Positions 1 to 7,431 of a DNA stretch of 48,598 nt are shown one piece after another (position 1 is the stretch's first letter; each line of letters starts with the position of its first letter). The translations under genes were made by a program, and so were the position numbers. Origin of the DNA: Thermococcus alcaliphilus (GTDB taxonomy: Archaea; Methanobacteriota_B; Thermococci; Thermococcales; Thermococcaceae). The notes below the pieces were generated by a model that worked only from the letters and a program-made list of their open reading frames with translations, was not told the origin of the DNA and made no database searches. The stretch covers positions 1 to 48,598 of the forward strand of contig NZ_JAMXLV010000011.1 in assembly GCF_024054535.1 (NCBI RefSeq). Direction: 5' to 3'.

Positions 1-1
1 G

Positions 2-274
2 AGCTGGTATAAGTCTGCTTTTAAGAGTCTGGGGTTGGGTTATCTGCATGTGACTTTCGGGCCGAGGAACAGTGTTGAGCGCTGGTTTAGGACGTTGAAG
101 GAGCGGACGAAGCGTTTTTGGAATAATTTCAGGAGTGAGGATTGGAAAAGAGTTCATAAGTTTGTTTTTCTGTTTGCCTTCTGGTATAATTTTGTCAGAA
201 TTCATTCTGGGTTTGGTGGTCCGCCTGGTGATTTTGCTGAATGGCTTCAGGAGGTAATGCCCCAGTTATCCTGA
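2..274 (+). mobile_element. Transposase C-terminal part (IS6-like DDE family), cut by window start
   Basis: The frame is open from base 2, so this is the end of a longer gene whose beginning lies outside the window. The translation carries the conserved end of the DDE domain of archaeal IS6-type transposases: RNSVERWFRTLKERTKRFWN, where the Glu would be the third catalytic acid, then FWYNFVRIHSG. These enzymes cut and join the ends of their own element. The stop TGA is at 272-274 and nothing coding follows until 302, so the right end of the element probably lies within about 275-301. The other end is outside, so terminal repeats cannot be compared. Whether the copy is intact cannot be judged. 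Confidence 0.8.
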
Positions 275-301
275 CAATATCAACGTTATGTATTTTAAAG
301 T

Positions 302-604
302 TTATAAGGTAGAAGATCTCCATCTTTCTTTGTCTCGAAATGAATATTTTGAAATTGTTTTGTCAAGAGCTTTTTCTAAATTAATGTTGTAGTAGTTAGC
401 AATACATATAAGGGCGAATAAAACATCTCCAAGCTCTTCTTCGATTCTAGAGTTCCCTTCATCCTTTTTTATCCCCTCAAATTTTAACATTTCTCTCGAT
501 AACTCTCCGAGCTCTTCAACAACCGCACCAAGCATTTCAAAAGGCTCCCAGTATCCGCCAAAACTTTTTATCACTCTATCTACTTCTCTTTGAAGCCGTT
601 CCAT
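302..604 (-). CDS. MazG-like nucleotide pyrophosphohydrolase
   Basis: This 100-residue protein has the MazG / all-alpha NTP pyrophosphatase pattern: VVEELGELSREM near residues 27-38 and EELGDVLFALICIA near 55-68, giving the EExxE and ExxD acidic residues that bind Mg2+. Family members hydrolyse (d)NTPs to NMP and pyrophosphate, often removing abnormal nucleotides. The substrate here is unknown. The ATG at 604 is chosen because GGTGAGGAGC lies just upstream; a longer frame to 679 would overlap the ArsR-like gene. It follows that gene by 25 bases on the same strand, so the two probably share a transcript. Confidence 0.8.
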   Translation of the reverse strand: MERLQREVDRVIKSFGGYWEPFEMLGAVVEELGELSREMLKFEGIKKDEGNSRIEEELGDVLFALICIANYYNINLEKALDKTISKYSFRDKERWRSSTL

Positions 605-629
605 GCTCCTCACCAAATAAAATAAAGTT

Positions 630-1007
630 TTAAAGAAGCTCCTTTTCCAGCATATCAACGTATTTCTTAAGTTCCTCAAGGTTTGTCCTGTAGAATCTAA
701 GCTTTCCTTCCCTTCTCTCGTGTAGAAGATTCATTCCTTTAAGGGTTCTGAGATGATGGCTTATGAGAGTCTGATCTTGGTTCAATGCCTTTGCTATCAA
801 GCAAACGCACATCCATCTGTTTTTGAGCATTTTTAGTATCCCCGCTCTTATTGGGTTTGATAGGACTTTCACGAACTCTATTAAATCCTTGGAAAGCTCA
901 GTTTCGACCTCCTCTTCCAAATCGAGTATCTCACACGAAGCTAAGCATTTTTGCACGGTTCTTCTCTGCTTTTCGTTTAACCCTTCAAGAAGTTCCCTAA
1001 CCTTCAT
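630..1007 (-). CDS. ArsR-family winged-helix regulator with Cys-x-Cys
   Basis: The 125-residue protein has an N-terminal extension (1-45) and an ArsR-type winged helix: NPIRAGILKMLKNRW, then a recognition-helix region QDQTLISHHLRTLKGMNLL and a wing REGKLRFYRTN. CVC at about residues 67-69 sits where metal-sensing ArsR proteins carry their ELCVCDL motif, and further cysteines occur in KCLASCE near residue 21-25, so metal or thiol sensing is plausible. Repression by direct DNA binding is the family norm. GGTGA precedes the ATG, and TATA-like TTTATAAA lies near 1040. It leads the MazG-like gene, which may be its target along with its own promoter. Confidence 0.8.
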   Translation of the reverse strand: MKVRELLEGLNEKQRRTVQKCLASCEILDLEEEVETELSKDLIEFVKVLSNPIRAGILKMLKNRWMCVCLIAKALNQDQTLISHHLRTLKGMNLLHERREGKLRFYRTNLEELKKYVDMLEKELL

Positions 1008-1070
1008 GGAGAGTCACCACAGTATTTAAGAAAATTAGCATTTATAAAAATTTTCATATGAATTCTAACG

Positions 1071-1439
1071 TCACTCAATTATCTCTATTTCGATTTCTCT
1101 CCCTTCGCTGTTATAGGCTTTTACGCTCTCTTCCTTGAAAGGATACGCAATTATTATATGAACTCCTCCGAATTTGGAGAAAAAGCTCACGTCTGCTCGA
1201 GAAGGCCTTGAGGAAGGAACTGGATGCGAGTGAACTGTTCCCTTTATGTTTTCATCGTGGGGCAATAGCCATGTGTCGAAATAAACGGAGCTTTTCCCGA
1301 AGTAGCCCTTTGGAATTATAAGGACTTCCTCAAAGATTCCATCCTTTTCTCTTAGAAATCCCCCAAATTCGTTGGGATAAAAATCTCTCGCTAGTTGTAG
1401 GAGATACTCCAAAAGTTCTTTCCTAATTTTTACCTTCAT
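1071..1439 (-). CDS. JAMM/MPN metalloprotease (Mov34/PAD-1-like)
   Basis: At 122 residues this is a single MPN domain. The JAMM zinc signature is complete: HSHPVPSSRPSRAD is H-x-H-x7-S-x2-D, and an upstream Glu is available in NEFGGFLREKDG. Archaeal JAMM enzymes cut isopeptide or linear bonds to ubiquitin-like SAMP proteins and may release sulfur-carrier proteins. No SAMP gene is adjacent, so the substrate is open. GGAGGAAAGA lies just before the ATG. The start overlaps the end of the 1423-2037 gene by 17 bases, which suggests one operon. Confidence 0.85.
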   Translation of the reverse strand: MKVKIRKELLEYLLQLARDFYPNEFGGFLREKDGIFEEVLIIPKGYFGKSSVYFDTWLLPHDENIKGTVHSHPVPSSRPSRADVSFFSKFGGVHIIIAYPFKEESVKAYNSEGREIEIEIIE

Positions 1440-2037
1440 TCTTTCTTTCCTCCAGCATATCTAGAGGGGAGTAAAGAGTGTATCCCTGTTTTCCCCTTAC
1501 CAGCTGACATGCCTTGTCTACTTCTTTTTTAATTCCATCCCATAGCTCTGGATTACCTTCTTTAAACTCTTCCAGTAATGCTTTGAGTTTCTCTTTGTAC
1601 TTCACAACTTCTGGGTCACTTCTTAATTTTTCTGGTTCTTCATCTTTTAGCTCCTTTTCAATTATATATGTCCCTAGGAATGCAGCAGGAAATCTAGACA
1701 CAGGAAACACAAGGAACAGAGCGGAATGAAGCGCTGTTGGGGTATATTCACTTATTGAATTTAACCCTCTTCCCAAGACTCCGTATTTCTTCGGGATCAG
1801 CCTCTTTCTGGTGAATATAATGCTCTTCCTGAATAATTTCTTCTTGGATTCAAGCTCTATGTATCCTTCGTGAACAAGTTCAGCTAGTGTAGCCCCTACA
1901 ATGGAATAGGCAACATCATAACCGTCATATCTCTTCTGCCACTGGAAATACTTGGCACCTTTCCTAATTGAAGGGTTTTCCCTCGCAAAATCTTCGAGGA
2001 ATAATAGCACAACAAGGGCTGGGCTGAGTTCCTCCAT
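1423..2037 (-). CDS. Conserved hypothetical protein, faintly GPP34-like
   Basis: No firm family assignment. The 204-residue product has no signal peptide or membrane span. It begins with a hydrophobic helix (SPALVVLLFLEDFA), has a second near residue 55 (SIVGATLAELVHEGYIELE), and a charged C-terminal half. The pattern of a leucine-rich helix followed by 'ALLAEL-G-IEL' recalls GPP34/GOLPH3-like proteins, but this is a guess. GGGGAAG lies 4 bases before the ATG at 2037; an in-frame ATG at 2067 would add ten residues. It is upstream of and overlaps the JAMM protease gene, so the two may work together. Confidence 0.6.
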   Translation of the reverse strand: MEELSPALVVLLFLEDFARENPSIRKGAKYFQWQKRYDGYDVAYSIVGATLAELVHEGYIELESKKKLFRKSIIFTRKRLIPKKYGVLGRGLNSISEYTPTALHSALFLVFPVSRFPAAFLGTYIIEKELKDEEPEKLRSDPEVVKYKEKLKALLEEFKEGNPELWDGIKKEVDKACQLVRGKQGYTLYSPLDMLEERKNEGKN

Positions 2038-2122
2038 GTTCTTCCCCAGATATATAATGCTCATCACAATACTATAAACCTATCCCAAGAAGACTTTTAA
2101 ACCTCCCGCCTTACCTCTACCC

Positions 2123-2716
2123 ATGCAGGCATATATACTTGCCTTTCCGGAAAGGAAGTGGGAGAGCTATCTGACTCCAATACTTGAAGAGCCTATGGTA
2201 AAGATAGTAGAGAAAAGGCTTTTAAACACAAAGAGAATTGATAAGGTCTTTACAGTAGTCAGAAAAGACAAACTAAAAAAGTTCTCACTCCATGTTTCGA
2301 ATCCTATCGGTGTGAGTGCAAGAAACAAGCTTGAAGCCCTTCACAAAGCGTTGCCCTTTTCGGGAGATATCTTCTTTGTAGAGGGCAACATGCCCTTGGT
2401 GATGCCGTTTTTGGTGAATTATCTTTCAACGCTATTTTACGAATCATATGCCGATGCTTTAATCCCAGTGTGGGCAGATGGGAGCCTTGAAATTACCCAC
2501 GCTTTCTACAATGCAAGAGCGCTAAGAAAAGCCATTGAGACGTGCTTAAGCGAAAACGAGAGAAGACTAAGTTGCATCGCAAAGCACATTGACTACGAAA
2601 AGGTAAGTATAGAGGAGCTTATCAAGAGAAATCCAAAGGTTTCGCTGAGCTTCTTTAGAGTAAAGAATTCCCTTGACATTAAATTTGTGGAAGAAAATAT
2701 TAGAAAGGGGCTCTAA
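2123..2716 (+). CDS. MobA-like nucleotidyltransferase domain protein
   Basis: The 197-residue protein resembles the MobA / NTP-transferase fold: an N-terminal segment where a nucleotide loop would sit, then DIFFVEGNMPLVMPFLVNYL, equivalent to the G-D-M-P-L metal-binding stretch of molybdenum cofactor guanylyltransferases. Asp is replaced by Asn (EGNMPLV) and the glycine-rich LAGGxSxRMG loop is absent, since the start reads MQAYILAFPERKWE. It may therefore be a divergent or non-catalytic relative. TTTTAAAC near 2094-2101 places transcription start about at the ATG, so the mRNA is probably leaderless. Its end overlaps the convergent bioY gene by 4 bases. Confidence 0.6.
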   Translation: MQAYILAFPERKWESYLTPILEEPMVKIVEKRLLNTKRIDKVFTVVRKDKLKKFSLHVSNPIGVSARNKLEALHKALPFSGDIFFVEGNMPLVMPFLVNYLSTLFYESYADALIPVWADGSLEITHAFYNARALRKAIETCLSENERRLSCIAKHIDYEKVSIEELIKRNPKVSLSFFRVKNSLDIKFVEENIRKGL

Positions 2717-3228
2717 ATTTTAATGGTTTTATGAACCCTATCGGCAATTAGAACAGCAAGCCCTCCTTTTAGGGCATCTATTGGAATAAAGGGGGCAACC
2801 CCCAGCAAAAAGGCCTTTTCAAAATCTCCTCCCATAAAAAGCCCCAATCTCAACCAGCCCAGCAAGTAGATTGCTAGAATCCCTATCGCAGAGCCTATGG
2901 TATAGTCCTTTATTCTTCTCCCTCTTTCGCTTATCAATCCTGCTAAAAACGCTGCAATTGGGAACGATAGGAGATAGCCACCAGTAGGGCCGTATATATG
3001 TCCAAAACCTCCACTGAAGTTCGCAAAAACGGGAAGTCCTATAGCACCCATAAAGAGATACACTAGCTGACTTAGGAACCCCAGTTTTGCTCCCAGGATT
3101 AAACCACTTAACAAAACAAATAGAATTTGAAGCGTTATTGGCACAGTACCAATTGGAATCGCTATTTGAGCCCCAATTGCCGTTAAAGCCGCAAAGAGTG
3201 CTACGTAAGATACTTCCTTGGCCTTCAT
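2713..3228 (-). CDS. bioY: BioY, biotin-binding S component of an ECF transporter
   Basis: The 171-residue protein has about six membrane helices and typical BioY stretches: IPIGTVPITLQILFVLLSG near the start, GLPVFANFSGGFGHIYGPTG in the middle, and PFIPIDALKGGLAV near the end. BioY captures biotin at the membrane and delivers it through the energising ECF module. The genes for that module, ATPase and T component, lie divergently just across the shared promoter region (3315-4858), so the whole importer is encoded here. The ATG at 3228 is preceded by GTGGGTGGT; an upstream GTG at 3240 is inside that ribosome binding site. Confidence 0.93.
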   Translation of the reverse strand: MKAKEVSYVALFAALTAIGAQIAIPIGTVPITLQILFVLLSGLILGAKLGFLSQLVYLFMGAIGLPVFANFSGGFGHIYGPTGGYLLSFPIAAFLAGLISERGRRIKDYTIGSAIGILAIYLLGWLRLGLFMGGDFEKAFLLGVAPFIPIDALKGGLAVLIADRVHKTIKI

Positions 3229-3257
3229 TTTACCACCCACTTATGAAACTTCTACTA

Positions 3258-3293
3258 GCTTTAAAATTTTATGCAGAGGCAATTTTTTAAAGC
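3258..3293. promoter_or_regulatory. Symmetric divergent promoter between bioY and ecfA
   Basis: GCTTTAAAA at 3258-3266 and TTTTAAAGC at 3285-3293 form a perfect 9-bp inverted repeat with an 18-base spacer. Each arm contains the TATA element for one gene: the left arm lies about 30 bases from the bioY ATG, and the right arm about 25 bases before the ecfA ATG at 3315, which is probably leaderless. Such symmetry would let one dimeric regulator control both. No biotin regulator gene is in the window. Confidence 0.6.
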
Positions 3294-3314
3294 ATCACCT
3301 CAAACTCTTGAAAG

Positions 3315-4103
3315 ATGATAGAGGTAAGGGATCTGTGGCATATCTACGAGGGGAAGAAAGAAGCCCTTAGGGGAGTTAGTCTAACTTTCGGAAACGAGAT
3401 TATAGCCCTAGTTGGCCCTAATGGTTCTGGGAAAACAACTCTTGCAAAGCATTTGAATGGACTTTTGAAGCCGACAAAAGGTGAAGTTATAGTGGATGGC
3501 ATGGACACGAGAAAACACAGCGTTGCCGAGCTTGCGAGAGTTGTTGGCTACGTTTTTCAGAATCCAGAGCACATGTTTTTTGAGGAGAACGTATTTAGAG
3601 AGGTTGCCTTTGGTCCTAAAAATCTCGGTCTCTCAGAGGAGGAGATTGAGGAGAGGGTCAAATGGGCGTTAAGAGAGGTTAATCTCGAGGGCTATGAGGA
3701 TCGCTCACCTTATTCTCTCAGTGGTGGGGAAAAGCAGCGCTTAGCAATAGCATGCATTTTGGCTATGAAGCCCAAATACCTAATCCTCGACGAACCCACA
3801 ACAGGACTAGATGAAAAAAATGCCGAAAGCATAAAGAAGATAATCAGAAAACTTTACAGAGAAGGCCATGGGATACTCCTAATAACCCATGAAATGGATT
3901 TGGTTCTTGAGCTGGCAGAGAGGGTTGTACTTCTATACCAAGGAAAAAAGGTTTTTGATGGGGACGTTAAAGAGTTTTTCGAGCTTGATTTAAGAAAATA
4001 CGACTTAGACAGGCCAAGGCTTCTCACAATAAGTGAGGAGATAGGTTTGGGATTCTTCAGGAGTGTTGAGGAGTTTGTAAAAGTCTTGGAGATGAGAACA
4101 TGA
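3315..4103 (+). CDS. ecfA: ECF transporter ATPase (BioM/EcfA type)
   Basis: This 262-residue ABC ATPase has Walker A GPNGSGKTT at 34-42, Q-loop VFQNPEHMFFEENVFREVAF, signature YSLSGGEKQR, Walker B YLILDEPTTGLD and H-loop LLITHEMD. The FQNPE...F..V..EV.FG pattern in the Q-loop is typical of ECF (cobalt/biotin type) ATPases. It would power biotin uptake with EcfT and BioY at the cytoplasmic face. The ATG lies about 25 bases from TTTTTTAAAG, suggesting a leaderless mRNA. The next gene overlaps by 4 bases (ATGA). A single ATPase gene implies a homodimer. Confidence 0.93.
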   Translation: MIEVRDLWHIYEGKKEALRGVSLTFGNEIIALVGPNGSGKTTLAKHLNGLLKPTKGEVIVDGMDTRKHSVAELARVVGYVFQNPEHMFFEENVFREVAFGPKNLGLSEEEIEERVKWALREVNLEGYEDRSPYSLSGGEKQRLAIACILAMKPKYLILDEPTTGLDEKNAESIKKIIRKLYREGHGILLITHEMDLVLELAERVVLLYQGKKVFDGDVKEFFELDLRKYDLDRPRLLTISEEIGLGFFRSVEEFVKVLEMRT

Positions 4104-4858
4104 TGTACACGTTATACCTTGAAAGGGACTCCCTCCTTCACCGTCTTGATCCGAGGGTGAAGATAATTGGCTCTCTTTTTGGCATAATAGCTTTAATCCT
4201 CTTTAACTCTCCTATACTTCTAACCCTCCTTTTCCTCCTGATAGTCCTTACCCTTGGCATCCTAGGCAAGATAACCATTAGAGAAATCTTTAACGTTCTC
4301 AAACCACTAATCCCGATCTCCATAGTTGCAATGATTATATGGCCGTTTATTCTAAAGCCGTGGTATTTTGGTCTCTTTATAGGTTTTGGCTATGGAATAA
4401 GGCTCCTTTCAGTTGCCCTGCTTACTTTGGGTCTGATAATGACAACGCCCCAAAGGGATCTTATCCTTGGCTTCATTAAAATGGGAATGCCCTATGAAAT
4501 TGGCCTTACCTTGACCATAGCCCTTAGATACATCCCAACTCTCTACATGCTAGCTCAGACGATAATGGATGCTCAAAAGTCAAGAGGACTTGAGCTTGAA
4601 AGGGGCAACTTCATCCAGAGGGCTAAAAATACGGTTCCCATTTTAATCCCTCTGATAGTCGCATCAATAAAAACCGCCCACGAGCTCAGCATAGCCTTGG
4701 AAAGCAGGGCATTTGGAGCAAGCAAAAGAAGGACTTTTCTCCATAACATCAAGATGGAGGTAAAGGACTACATAGCGCTCGGAATAACTTTTGCCCTATT
4801 CTTCCTCGCAGTTTATGCGAGATACTTTCTTGGGGTTGGGTACGTTAAACTATTCTAA
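4100..4858 (+). CDS. ecfT: ECF transporter T component (BioN/EcfT type)
   Basis: The 252-residue membrane protein begins with LYLERDSLLHRLDPRVKIIG, the usual N-terminus of CbiQ/EcfT proteins, followed by hydrophobic helices at about 25-60, 70-130 and a last one at 228-245. The cytoplasmic coupling helices that contact the ATPase carry AQKSRGLELERG and ESRAFGASKRR, variants of the two A-R-G motifs. It links BioY to the ATPase. It is translationally coupled to ecfA and overlaps the convergent 4850-5500 gene by 9 bases. Confidence 0.92.
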   Translation: MMYTLYLERDSLLHRLDPRVKIIGSLFGIIALILFNSPILLTLLFLLIVLTLGILGKITIREIFNVLKPLIPISIVAMIIWPFILKPWYFGLFIGFGYGIRLLSVALLTLGLIMTTPQRDLILGFIKMGMPYEIGLTLTIALRYIPTLYMLAQTIMDAQKSRGLELERGNFIQRAKNTVPILIPLIVASIKTAHELSIALESRAFGASKRRTFLHNIKMEVKDYIALGITFALFFLAVYARYFLGVGYVKLF

Positions 4859-5500
4859 AATCAGCTTTATCTTTGAGTCTATGGGTATGCTATGCTCTCC
4901 CGTGTTTTTTACAAACTCTGGGGGAGCTTTAAGGACTGTTAGATTTAACCTATAGTGCCCCCTATAGCCGCTGATCCTCATGACCAAAAGATGTTCAAAA
5001 AGCTCAGGGATGAAGAAGAGCCTCCTAAACTCGGATATCAAATTAAGTTCGTTTATCTCAAGGGCATTGTGGGAGAGTATTAGAAATATGCCCTTCCTAT
5101 CGACGATTTTTCTCAATTCCAGCATGCCCTTTTTATCTATCTCTTCAAGAATCCCAAAGTTCGAGACAAAGACAAAGGAGTCATCATGAACCATCTCAAG
5201 TGCATCCAGAAGCTCCCCTAGGGTGTAAACCTTGCCCATTAAGATGTTCTCACTTTTCTCTGAGAACTTGCTGAGCATCTTTAGTGAAAACCCGTTGGTG
5301 GGCTCAAGATAGTAGGTTGGAATTTCCAAATTTAGGGCGTTTGCAATTGAAGAGTATTGGATCAGGGTTTGGGCAAAGGCATCGGTGGTTATAACTCCTG
5401 CCATGCTGCTGTTTTCTAACCCACCAACTAACGGGGTAAGCTCTTCGAGCATCTCAATGATATTCTTTGGGGTATCACTCGGCCTGAAGAACATCGACAT
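4850..5500 (-). CDS. Conserved hypothetical, possibly degenerate RecA/KaiC-fold protein
   Basis: No confident family. The product is soluble, about 216 residues. A glycine-poor segment LTPLVGGLENSSMAGVITTD stands where a Rad55/KaiC-like ATPase would have its P-loop, followed by alternating strands and helices (DSFVFVSNFGILEEI, KGIFLILSHNALEINEL, HLLVMRISGYRGHYRLNLTV) that look like a RecA core. No Walker A lysine is present, so ATP hydrolysis is unlikely. TATA-like AAATATAAAT near 5520-5532 puts transcription start close to the ATG at 5500, favouring a leaderless start there over the TTG at 5503. It is convergent with ecfT. Confidence 0.55.
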   Translation of the reverse strand: MSMFFRPSDTPKNIIEMLEELTPLVGGLENSSMAGVITTDAFAQTLIQYSSIANALNLEIPTYYLEPTNGFSLKMLSKFSEKSENILMGKVYTLGELLDALEMVHDDSFVFVSNFGILEEIDKKGMLELRKIVDRKGIFLILSHNALEINELNLISEFRRLFFIPELFEHLLVMRISGYRGHYRLNLTVLKAPPEFVKNTGEHSIPIDSKIKLILE

Positions 5501-5932
5501 CAATAAAACTTTGACGTCCTAATATTTATATTTTTTGAATGAACCGGAGTTAGAACTACTGGATATTTTCCAACTCTTTTTGTTAAGTTCCTTTAGAGTA
5601 AGTTGAGAGTATAGCTAAAAATGGATTCATTATGGCATTTTGATTGAAAGGAAGTGTATAAAATCCAATAAAATGAAAAAATCTCAAAATATTATATGAT
5701 TATTAAATTCTTTCCAAAATTTATTAAACCCTACTATCTCCCTTTCCGTATTTTTAAAACTATATAAAACTGTGCAGACTGTTTTAAAGGATGAAATTTT
5801 AAAAAAATTGAAAATCGAACTTTTCCCAAACGTTTATATATTACTAGCACCTACAAGTTCTAAGCGGTTGTTGTAATTTGAACTGTTTTTAAATCAATCT
5901 GTTTAACTTAACATTCGTCAGGAGATGATATT
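5501..5932. other. AT-rich intergenic region with promoters of the filament locus
   Basis: No gene is seen in these 432 bases. The left end holds the promoter of the minus-strand 4850-5500 gene. On the plus strand TTTATATATT at 5833-5842 is a strong TATA box, predicting a start near 5860-5866 and a leader of about 70 bases before 5933. A second weaker TATA (GTTTTTAAATC) lies near 5885-5895. The middle (about 5560-5820) is very A/T rich with no clear repeat or conserved RNA signal. Confidence 0.6.
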
Positions 5933-6154
5933 GTGGAAGAAATGAATGTTAACATTGAAAAAGAGATCCTTCAGCTTCTTAAGGAAAAAGGAGAGCTAAC
6001 GGTTTCGTTCCTAACCCGCTTTCTCAATGAGAGGGGTGTTGAATGTACTAGGCAGAAGGTCGAAAGAACTTTAAGAGACCTATCACAAGCCGGAAAAGTT
6101 GAGTTCTTTTATAGAAATGGAAACCACAGAAGACACTATCGGCTGGTGAGGTAA
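5933..6154 (+). CDS. Small winged-helix DNA-binding protein
   Basis: The 73-residue product is a single winged helix: KEILQLLKEKGELTVSFLTR is helix 1 and 2, RQKVERTLRDLSQAGKVEFF is the recognition helix and wing start, and YRNGNHRRHYRLV is the wing. It has no ligand domain. The GTG start is supported by GGAGATGAT 4 bases upstream; an ATG at 5942 is a less likely alternative. It is the first gene of the filament locus and its stop overlaps the next ATG by one base (TAATG), so both are made together. Control of the subunit genes from 6790 on is the obvious hypothesis. Confidence 0.75.
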   Translation: MEEMNVNIEKEILQLLKEKGELTVSFLTRFLNERGVECTRQKVERTLRDLSQAGKVEFFYRNGNHRRHYRLVR

Positions 6155-6654
6155 TGAGCAGTATCCCAAGAGGGGCTGGAGTAAATGGAGAAAATGACAC
6201 GATGAGCCCCTCCTCAATGATTCTAGGGAATGACAGGAGATTGCTTCTCCTAAGGTTCCTCCAGAACAATAATGGGAAGGCCGAATTAAGGGAGATTGTG
6301 GATTTTATAGCTGAAAACGAAGGACAAAACGATAGAAAGCACAGAAAGAGTGTCTATGTAAGTCTGCTCCAAACCCATATCCCGAAAATGGAAAGAGCAG
6401 GGATAATAAAATTTGACCACAACACAGTGACCTTGCTTAAGGTTCCGGAAGATGTCGACGTTTACATGGAAGTGGTTTCAAAGCACGACGTAAGCTGGAG
6501 CACCTTTTACTCAGGAGTTTCTGTCCTCTTTGCTCTCTTAGGTGTGTGGCTCAACAACATACCCCTTGTGATAATCTCAGCGATATACTTTACTTTGTCA
6601 ATCATTCAGCACTTCAAGACTTACAGGGTTATCAGTAGATCCAGTGACCAATAA
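6154..6654 (+). CDS. Membrane-anchored winged-helix protein (DUF7344-like)
   Basis: The 166-residue protein has an N-terminal winged-helix domain at about 25-90, with NDRRLLLLRFLQNNNG at its start and KSVYVSLLQTHIPKMERAGI followed by DHNTVTL at its end. This arrangement matches the archaeal DUF7344 pattern. Two membrane helices follow at about 114-131 and 133-150 (VSVLFALLGVWLN, IPLVIISAIYFTLSIIQHF), with a short cytoplasmic tail. A membrane-tethered DNA-binding protein next to surface-filament genes could couple envelope state to their transcription, but this is inference. It overlaps the preceding wHTH gene by one base. Confidence 0.75.
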   Translation: MSSIPRGAGVNGENDTMSPSSMILGNDRRLLLLRFLQNNNGKAELREIVDFIAENEGQNDRKHRKSVYVSLLQTHIPKMERAGIIKFDHNTVTLLKVPEDVDVYMEVVSKHDVSWSTFYSGVSVLFALLGVWLNNIPLVIISAIYFTLSIIQHFKTYRVISRSSDQ

Positions 6655-6664
6655 AGTACATGGA

Positions 6665-6698
6665 GTTTATAAAGTAACGACAGATTACCCGATGGTAA
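6665..6698 (+). promoter_or_regulatory. Promoter and candidate operator for the filament subunit genes
   Basis: TTTATAAAG at 6666-6674 is a good archaeal TATA box. About 20 bases on lies TTACC-CGAT-GGTAA at 6685-6698, a perfect 5-bp inverted repeat sitting at the predicted transcription start, where an archaeal repressor would block RNA polymerase. A second TATA-like stretch, ACTATATACTC, follows at 6709-6719. The two DNA-binding proteins just upstream are candidate ligands. Confidence 0.5.
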
Positions 6699-6789
6699 GT
6701 CGGAATTAACTATATACTCAAAGAGGTAAGGGAACAATGAGTGCCTCATGTCAATGGGGCACCCTTCGAAAAAATTGGAGGCGAAAGAT

Positions 6790-7431
6790 TTGAAGAAAGT
6801 TTTAGCACTTGGAATGTTAGGCCTGTTAGTGGCCTTCGCAATGGCCCTTGGCACTAGTGCAACGTTCAGAGACTTCGAGGTTTCAAGAAGTACTCACATT
6901 AGCGTAGTAGCAGATGACAACGAGCTTATTGACTTACGCCCAGGGCAGCCGTATGCATATATCGATGACGATGGCAAGCTAGTAATTGAAATATCAAAGA
7001 ATAATCCAAACTGGCCGGGGAACCCAGATTCAGAGTATTACGACCCTAATTGGACAGAGGAAATGGGAATTGGTATCAGTGTTGGCTCAAACTACAACTT
7101 TGACCATGTTTTCTACGTGAGCAACCACCTTTGGGAGAACAAGAACATTACCGTGAGAATAATCTCAAGCAGTGATAACGTAGCGTTCTTCCACCCTGAT
7201 AATGATAAAGTAGTAGGTGGAGTGGTATTTGGTACAACTACCGGAGAAACCCCAAGTGAATCGGATGAGGCAATAACCGACATATGCTTTGTGTTAGAGC
7301 CTGGAACCGAGCTCGGTATTTCAATGGAGTTTGCTGGAGGAGCTCTAGGAACGTACAACTCCACTATAACCGTGTACGCATGGCCTGAAGAAGACTACCC
7401 GTGCCCTAACATAGGAGGTGCACCACAATGA
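6790..7431 (+). CDS. Major TasA-like / DUF1102 secreted filament subunit (candidate)
   Basis: The 213-residue product has a signal segment MKKVLALGMLGLLVAFAMAL followed by GTSA-TFRDFEVSR, then a beta-rich domain with DDNELIDLRPGQPYAYI and YVSNHLWENKNITVRI. The SA-TF-xxF junction resembles the one at which SipW cuts TasA (A-FND). The start chosen is TTG at 6790: GGAGG lies 8 bases upstream at 6777-6781, and the resulting N-terminus aligns with the two sister proteins. An ATG at 6748 would add 14 charged residues and lacks a well-placed ribosome binding site. It has exactly two cysteines (DICF and YPCPN). It overlaps the next gene by 4 bases. A filament role is inferred from TasA and archaeal bundling pili. 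Confidence 0.75.
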   Translation: MKKVLALGMLGLLVAFAMALGTSATFRDFEVSRSTHISVVADDNELIDLRPGQPYAYIDDDGKLVIEISKNNPNWPGNPDSEYYDPNWTEEMGIGISVGSNYNFDHVFYVSNHLWENKNITVRIISSSDNVAFFHPDNDKVVGGVVFGTTTGETPSESDEAITDICFVLEPGTELGISMEFAGGALGTYNSTITVYAWPEEDYPCPNIGGAPQ

